This document shows positions 42,445-45,124 of a stretch of 45,124 nucleotides of DNA, in pieces. The stretch's first letter is position 1, and the number at the start of each line of letters is the position of its first letter. The stretch lies in assembly GCF_000735345.1 (NCBI RefSeq), contig NZ_JMPJ01000039.1, positions 1-45,124 of the forward strand, in the 5' to 3' direction. A program made the position numbers and the translations under genes. The notes under the pieces are model-generated. The model was not told the DNA's origin. It searched no databases and saw only the letters and a list, made by a program, of their open reading frames with translations. The stretch is from Ewingella americana ATCC 33852. Lineage in GTDB: Bacteria; Pseudomonadota; Gammaproteobacteria; Enterobacterales; Enterobacteriaceae.

Positions 42445-44478
42445 GTGAGCATGGATATTAGTGATTTTTACCAAACGTTTTTCGATGAAGCAGACGAACT
42501 GCTGGCGGATATGGAGCAACACCTGTTGCTGCTTGACCCCCAGACGCCTGATATCGAGCAGCTCAACGCGATTTTCCGCGCGGCGCACTCGATTAAAGGC
42601 GGGGCCGCCACCTTTGGATTCTCGGTTCTGCAAGAAACTACCCATTTATTGGAAAACCTGCTCGACGGTGCAAGACGCGCAGAAATGAGCCTGAGCACTG
42701 ACATCATCAACCTGTTTTTGGAAACGAAAGACATTATGCAGGAGCAACTGGACGCCTATAAATCCTCTCAGGACCCTGATGCTGAAAGCTTCGAATACAT
42801 CTGCGCCGCGCTGCGTCAGCTGGCGCTTGAAGCCCAGCAACAGCAGCAGGGCGCACCGGCGGTGGATCTCCACGTCGTGGCTGAAACTCCGGCAGCGAGC
42901 ACGCCAGCCGTGGCAGCTACTTCCGGCGGTTTACGCATTCTGCTTTCTGGCCTGAAAGAAGCCGAAGTGCCGCTGATGCTCGAAGAGCTGGGCAATCTTG
43001 GCGAGGTGCATGATGCTGTGCAGACAGCAAACAGTGTCGAAGCGACCCTCAATACCACGCTGAGCGAAGACGACATTAGCGCCGTGCTTTGCTTTGTGAT
43101 CGAACCTGAGCAGATCAGTTTCAGCCCGTCGGCGGCCAATGACGTCGAAGCTGGCGTTGCTGAACCAGAGACTGTCATCGCGCAACCTGTCGCGCCTGTT
43201 GAAGCTGCTGCTCCGCGCGCGGCACCCGCTCTGGCTGCCGTGCCTGACTCGGCGGCTCCGGCCAAGGCCCGTGCGCCAAAAGCCGCTGAGTCAACCAGCA
43301 TCCGCGTGGCGGTTGAGAAGGTGGATCAGCTGATTAACTTAGTCGGCGAATTAGTGATCACCCAGTCTATGCTGGCCCAGCGTTCTGACCTGCTTGACCC
43401 GGTAGCGCACAGCGATTTGCTTAACAGCATGGGGCAGTTGGAGCGCAACGCCCGTGACTTGCAAGAGTCGGTGATGTCCATCCGTATGATGCCGATGGAG
43501 TACGTTTTCAGCCGCTTCCCGCGTCTGGTTCGTGACCTTGCCAGCAAGCTGAATAAGCAGATTGAGCTGACGCTGCTCGGCAGTTCGACCGAGCTGGATA
43601 AGAGCCTGATTGAACGCATCATCGATCCATTAACCCACTTGGTGCGCAACAGTCTGGACCACGGCGTGGAGTCTCCGGACGTGCGTATCGCCAACGGCAA
43701 GCACCCGACGGGTAACCTGACGCTGTCCGCAGAACATCAGGGCGGGAATATCTGTATCGAAGTGGTGGATGACGGTGCAGGCCTGAATCGCCAGAAGATT
43801 TTAGCCAAAGCCGCGTCGCAGGGTTTGAACGTCAACGACAACATGAGCGATGAAGAAGTCGGCATGCTCATCTTCGCGCCGGGCTTCTCGACTGCTGAAA
43901 AAGTCACTGACGTCTCTGGCCGTGGCGTGGGCATGGACGTGGTGAAACGAAATATTCAGGAGATGGGCGGTCACGTCGAAATCCACTCCCAACAAGGGAA
44001 GGGCACCACCATCCGCATCCTGCTGCCACTGACGCTGGCCATCCTCGACGGCATGTCAGTCAAAGTAGGCGAAGAAGTGTTCATCCTGCCGTTGAACGCG
44101 GTGATGGAATCTCTGCAACCTTTGGCGGAAGACTTACACCCGCTGGCCGGTGGCGAGCGCGTGCTGCAAGTGCGTGGCGAATATCTGCCGCTGGTCGAGT
44201 TGTACAACGTGTTTGACGTAACCGGGGCGAAAACCGAGGCGACACAGGCCATCGTGGTGATTCTGCAAAGTGCCGGACGCCGCTATGCGCTGCTGGTGGA
44301 CCAACTGATTGGCCAGCATCAGGTGGTAGTTAAAAACCTCGAGAGTAACTATCGCAAAGTGCCGGGGATTTCCGCCGCAACCATTTTGGGCGACGGCAGC
44401 GTGGCGCTGATTGTTGATGTATCCGCCTTGCAGGCGCTCAACCGTGATAAACGTGCCGTCGATTCGGCCGTTGCATAA
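42445..44478 (+). CDS. cheA: chemotaxis histidine kinase CheA
   Basis: This 677-residue kinase phosphorylates CheY and CheB in response to receptor arrays. The P1 domain has H48 in FRAAHSIKGGA. The P2 domain (about 160-230) binds CheY/CheB and is flanked by Ala/Pro-rich linkers. P3 dimerisation begins at SIRVAVEKVDQLINL. P4 kinase boxes include HLVRNSLDHG, DDGAGL and APGFSTAEKVTDVSGRGVGM. P5 (from about 545) binds CheW. The start GTG at 42445 gives MSMDISDFYQTFFDEADELL, as in E. coli; an ATG at 42451 is the alternative, a short-form start being further inside. Confidence 0.98.
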   Translation: MSMDISDFYQTFFDEADELLADMEQHLLLLDPQTPDIEQLNAIFRAAHSIKGGAATFGFSVLQETTHLLENLLDGARRAEMSLSTDIINLFLETKDIMQEQLDAYKSSQDPDAESFEYICAALRQLALEAQQQQQGAPAVDLHVVAETPAASTPAVAATSGGLRILLSGLKEAEVPLMLEELGNLGEVHDAVQTANSVEATLNTTLSEDDISAVLCFVIEPEQISFSPSAANDVEAGVAEPETVIAQPVAPVEAAAPRAAPALAAVPDSAAPAKARAPKAAESTSIRVAVEKVDQLINLVGELVITQSMLAQRSDLLDPVAHSDLLNSMGQLERNARDLQESVMSIRMMPMEYVFSRFPRLVRDLASKLNKQIELTLLGSSTELDKSLIERIIDPLTHLVRNSLDHGVESPDVRIANGKHPTGNLTLSAEHQGGNICIEVVDDGAGLNRQKILAKAASQGLNVNDNMSDEEVGMLIFAPGFSTAEKVTDVSGRGVGMDVVKRNIQEMGGHVEIHSQQGKGTTIRILLPLTLAILDGMSVKVGEEVFILPLNAVMESLQPLAEDLHPLAGGERVLQVRGEYLPLVELYNVFDVTGAKTEATQAIVVILQSAGRRYALLVDQLIGQHQVVVKNLESNYRKVPGISAATILGDGSVALIVDVSALQALNRDKRAVDSAVA

Positions 44479-44498
44479 CAAACATTTAAAAACGAAAA

Positions 44499-44534
44499 AG
44501 CCCTCACTGGTGATGCCGGTGAGGCTCAATTTTA
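44499..44534 (+). terminator. hairpin between cheA and cheW
   Basis: AGCC-CTCACTGG and CCGGTGAGGCT form a stem with one wobble pair and one bulge, followed by a short T-rich stretch. It lies in the 80-nt gap of an operon normally cotranscribed, so it may attenuate or protect mRNA rather than end it. Confidence 0.45.
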
Positions 44535-44558
44535 GCCGAACGATGAAGGGTGAATAAC

Positions 44559-45056
44559 ATGGCCGGACTTGCAACCGTGACAAAAATGGCAGGTGAAACG
44601 GTAGGACAGGAATTCCTGATTTTTACGCTGGGTGATGAAGAATACGGTATCGATATTCTGAAAGTGCAGGAGATCCGTGGTTACGATCAGGTAACCCGCA
44701 TCGCTAACACCCCGGCATTCATCAAGGGTGTCACCAACCTGCGCGGCGTCATCGTTCCCATCATCGATCTGCGCGTGAAGTTCGCCCAGCAGAACGTTGA
44801 ATACAATGAAAACACCGTGGTTATCGTGCTGAACTTCGAAAACCGTGTGGTGGGTATCGTGGTCGACGGCGTTTCCGACGTGTTGTCTCTGACTCAAGAG
44901 CAAATCCGCCCCGCGCCAGAGTTCGCGGTAACACTCTCCACCGAGTACCTGACCGGGCTAGGCTCGCTGGGCGACCGTATGTTGATTTTGGTCGACATCG
45001 AGAAGTTGCTGAGCAGTGAAGAAATGGCATTAGTAGAAAGTGTGGCAAAAGCTTGA
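44559..45056 (+). CDS. cheW: chemotaxis coupling protein CheW
   Basis: This 165-residue scaffold couples chemoreceptors to CheA. It is collinear with E. coli Che[60 protein letters not shown] and [19 protein letters not shown]. The ATG at 44559 follows GAAGGG by 8 nt; a GTG at 44550 overlaps that ribosome-binding site and is less likely. It is the last gene of the motAB-cheAW operon. Confidence 0.97.
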   Translation: MAGLATVTKMAGETVGQEFLIFTLGDEEYGIDILKVQEIRGYDQVTRIANTPAFIKGVTNLRGVIVPIIDLRVKFAQQNVEYNENTVVIVLNFENRVVGIVVDGVSDVLSLTQEQIRPAPEFAVTLSTEYLTGLGSLGDRMLILVDIEKLLSSEEMALVESVAKA

Positions 45057-45064
45057 TTTTGCCA

Positions 45065-45085
45065 TTGGGGGCTGTGAGCCCCCAA
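45065..45085 (+). terminator. hairpin after cheW
   Basis: TTGGGGGCT and AGCCCCCAA pair perfectly around GTG, just after the cheW stop. A T-rich stretch follows after about 10 nt rather than at once. It probably ends or weakens the motAB-cheAW transcript, but the window stops soon after. Confidence 0.65.
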
Positions 45086-45124
45086 ACCCCCAGTTTTGGT
45101 TTTTCATTTCAAAGTTACATTCAA

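Overview
The window looks like chromosome from an enterobacterium (Enterobacterales). I lean towards Yersiniaceae (Rahnella/Ewingella/Serratia-like) rather than E. coli or Salmonella. Almost every housekeeping protein is recognisably close to its E. coli counterpart. However, the his operon and yeeZ lead directly into flhDC-motAB-cheAW, the galF position holds a GalU-type enzyme, and there is no colanic acid cluster next to yegH. No tRNA, rRNA, CRISPR array, phage, plasmid origin or intact insertion sequence was seen. The taxonomic guess is inference.

Layout. 1-1332: a yjiR-type MocR regulator (cut by the window edge) divergent from a small DUF1127 (YjiS-like) gene. 1424-9731: conserved block metG (minus), mrp/apbC, udk, dcd, asmA (plus) and yegH (minus), separated by clear hairpin terminators. 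10181-11068: galU-type gene. 11321-11363: JUMPstart/ops, the RfaH loading signal for the O-antigen operon. 11591-26285: O-antigen cluster, AT-rich and tightly packed: wecA-like initiating transferase, rmlB-rmlA-rmlC, an unusual reductase in the rmlD position, wzx, two hexapeptide acyltransferases, a GT2, a wzy candidate, a GT4, a third acyltransferase, a CgeB-like glycosyltransferase, manC and manB. 26519-29152: gnd and wzz. 29223-36707 (minus): complete histidine operon hisL-G-D-C-B-H-A-F-I with a classical attenuator and an ERIC-type repeat between attenuator and hisG. 37065-37895: yeeZ. 37896-39209: long non-coding region ending in the flhDC control region. 39210-45056: flhD, flhC, motA, motB, cheA, cheW.

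How the genes work together. GalU makes UDP-glucose. RmlA and RmlB make the dTDP-4-keto-6-deoxy sugar, RmlC epimerises it, and the following reductase presumably finishes it. ManB and ManC supply GDP-mannose, and there is no gmd/fcl, so mannose itself is probably used. A WecA-type enzyme starts the lipid-linked unit, three glycosyltransferases extend it, up to three O-acetyltransferases may decorate it, Wzx flips it, Wzy polymerises it and Wzz sets chain length. The predicted repeat unit is therefore about a tetrasaccharide containing mannose and a 6-deoxyhexose; this is inference from gene content.

The most informative non-coding sequences are the his attenuator with its six-His leader, the ERIC element in the his leader, an ops-like second element before manB, and a flhDC promoter with a perfect-core CRP site and a 12/14 RcsAB box. 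I saw no wholly new gene system. The least conventional parts are the reductase whose catalytic Tyr position is Phe, the second WecA, and the triple acyltransferase set of the O-antigen locus.
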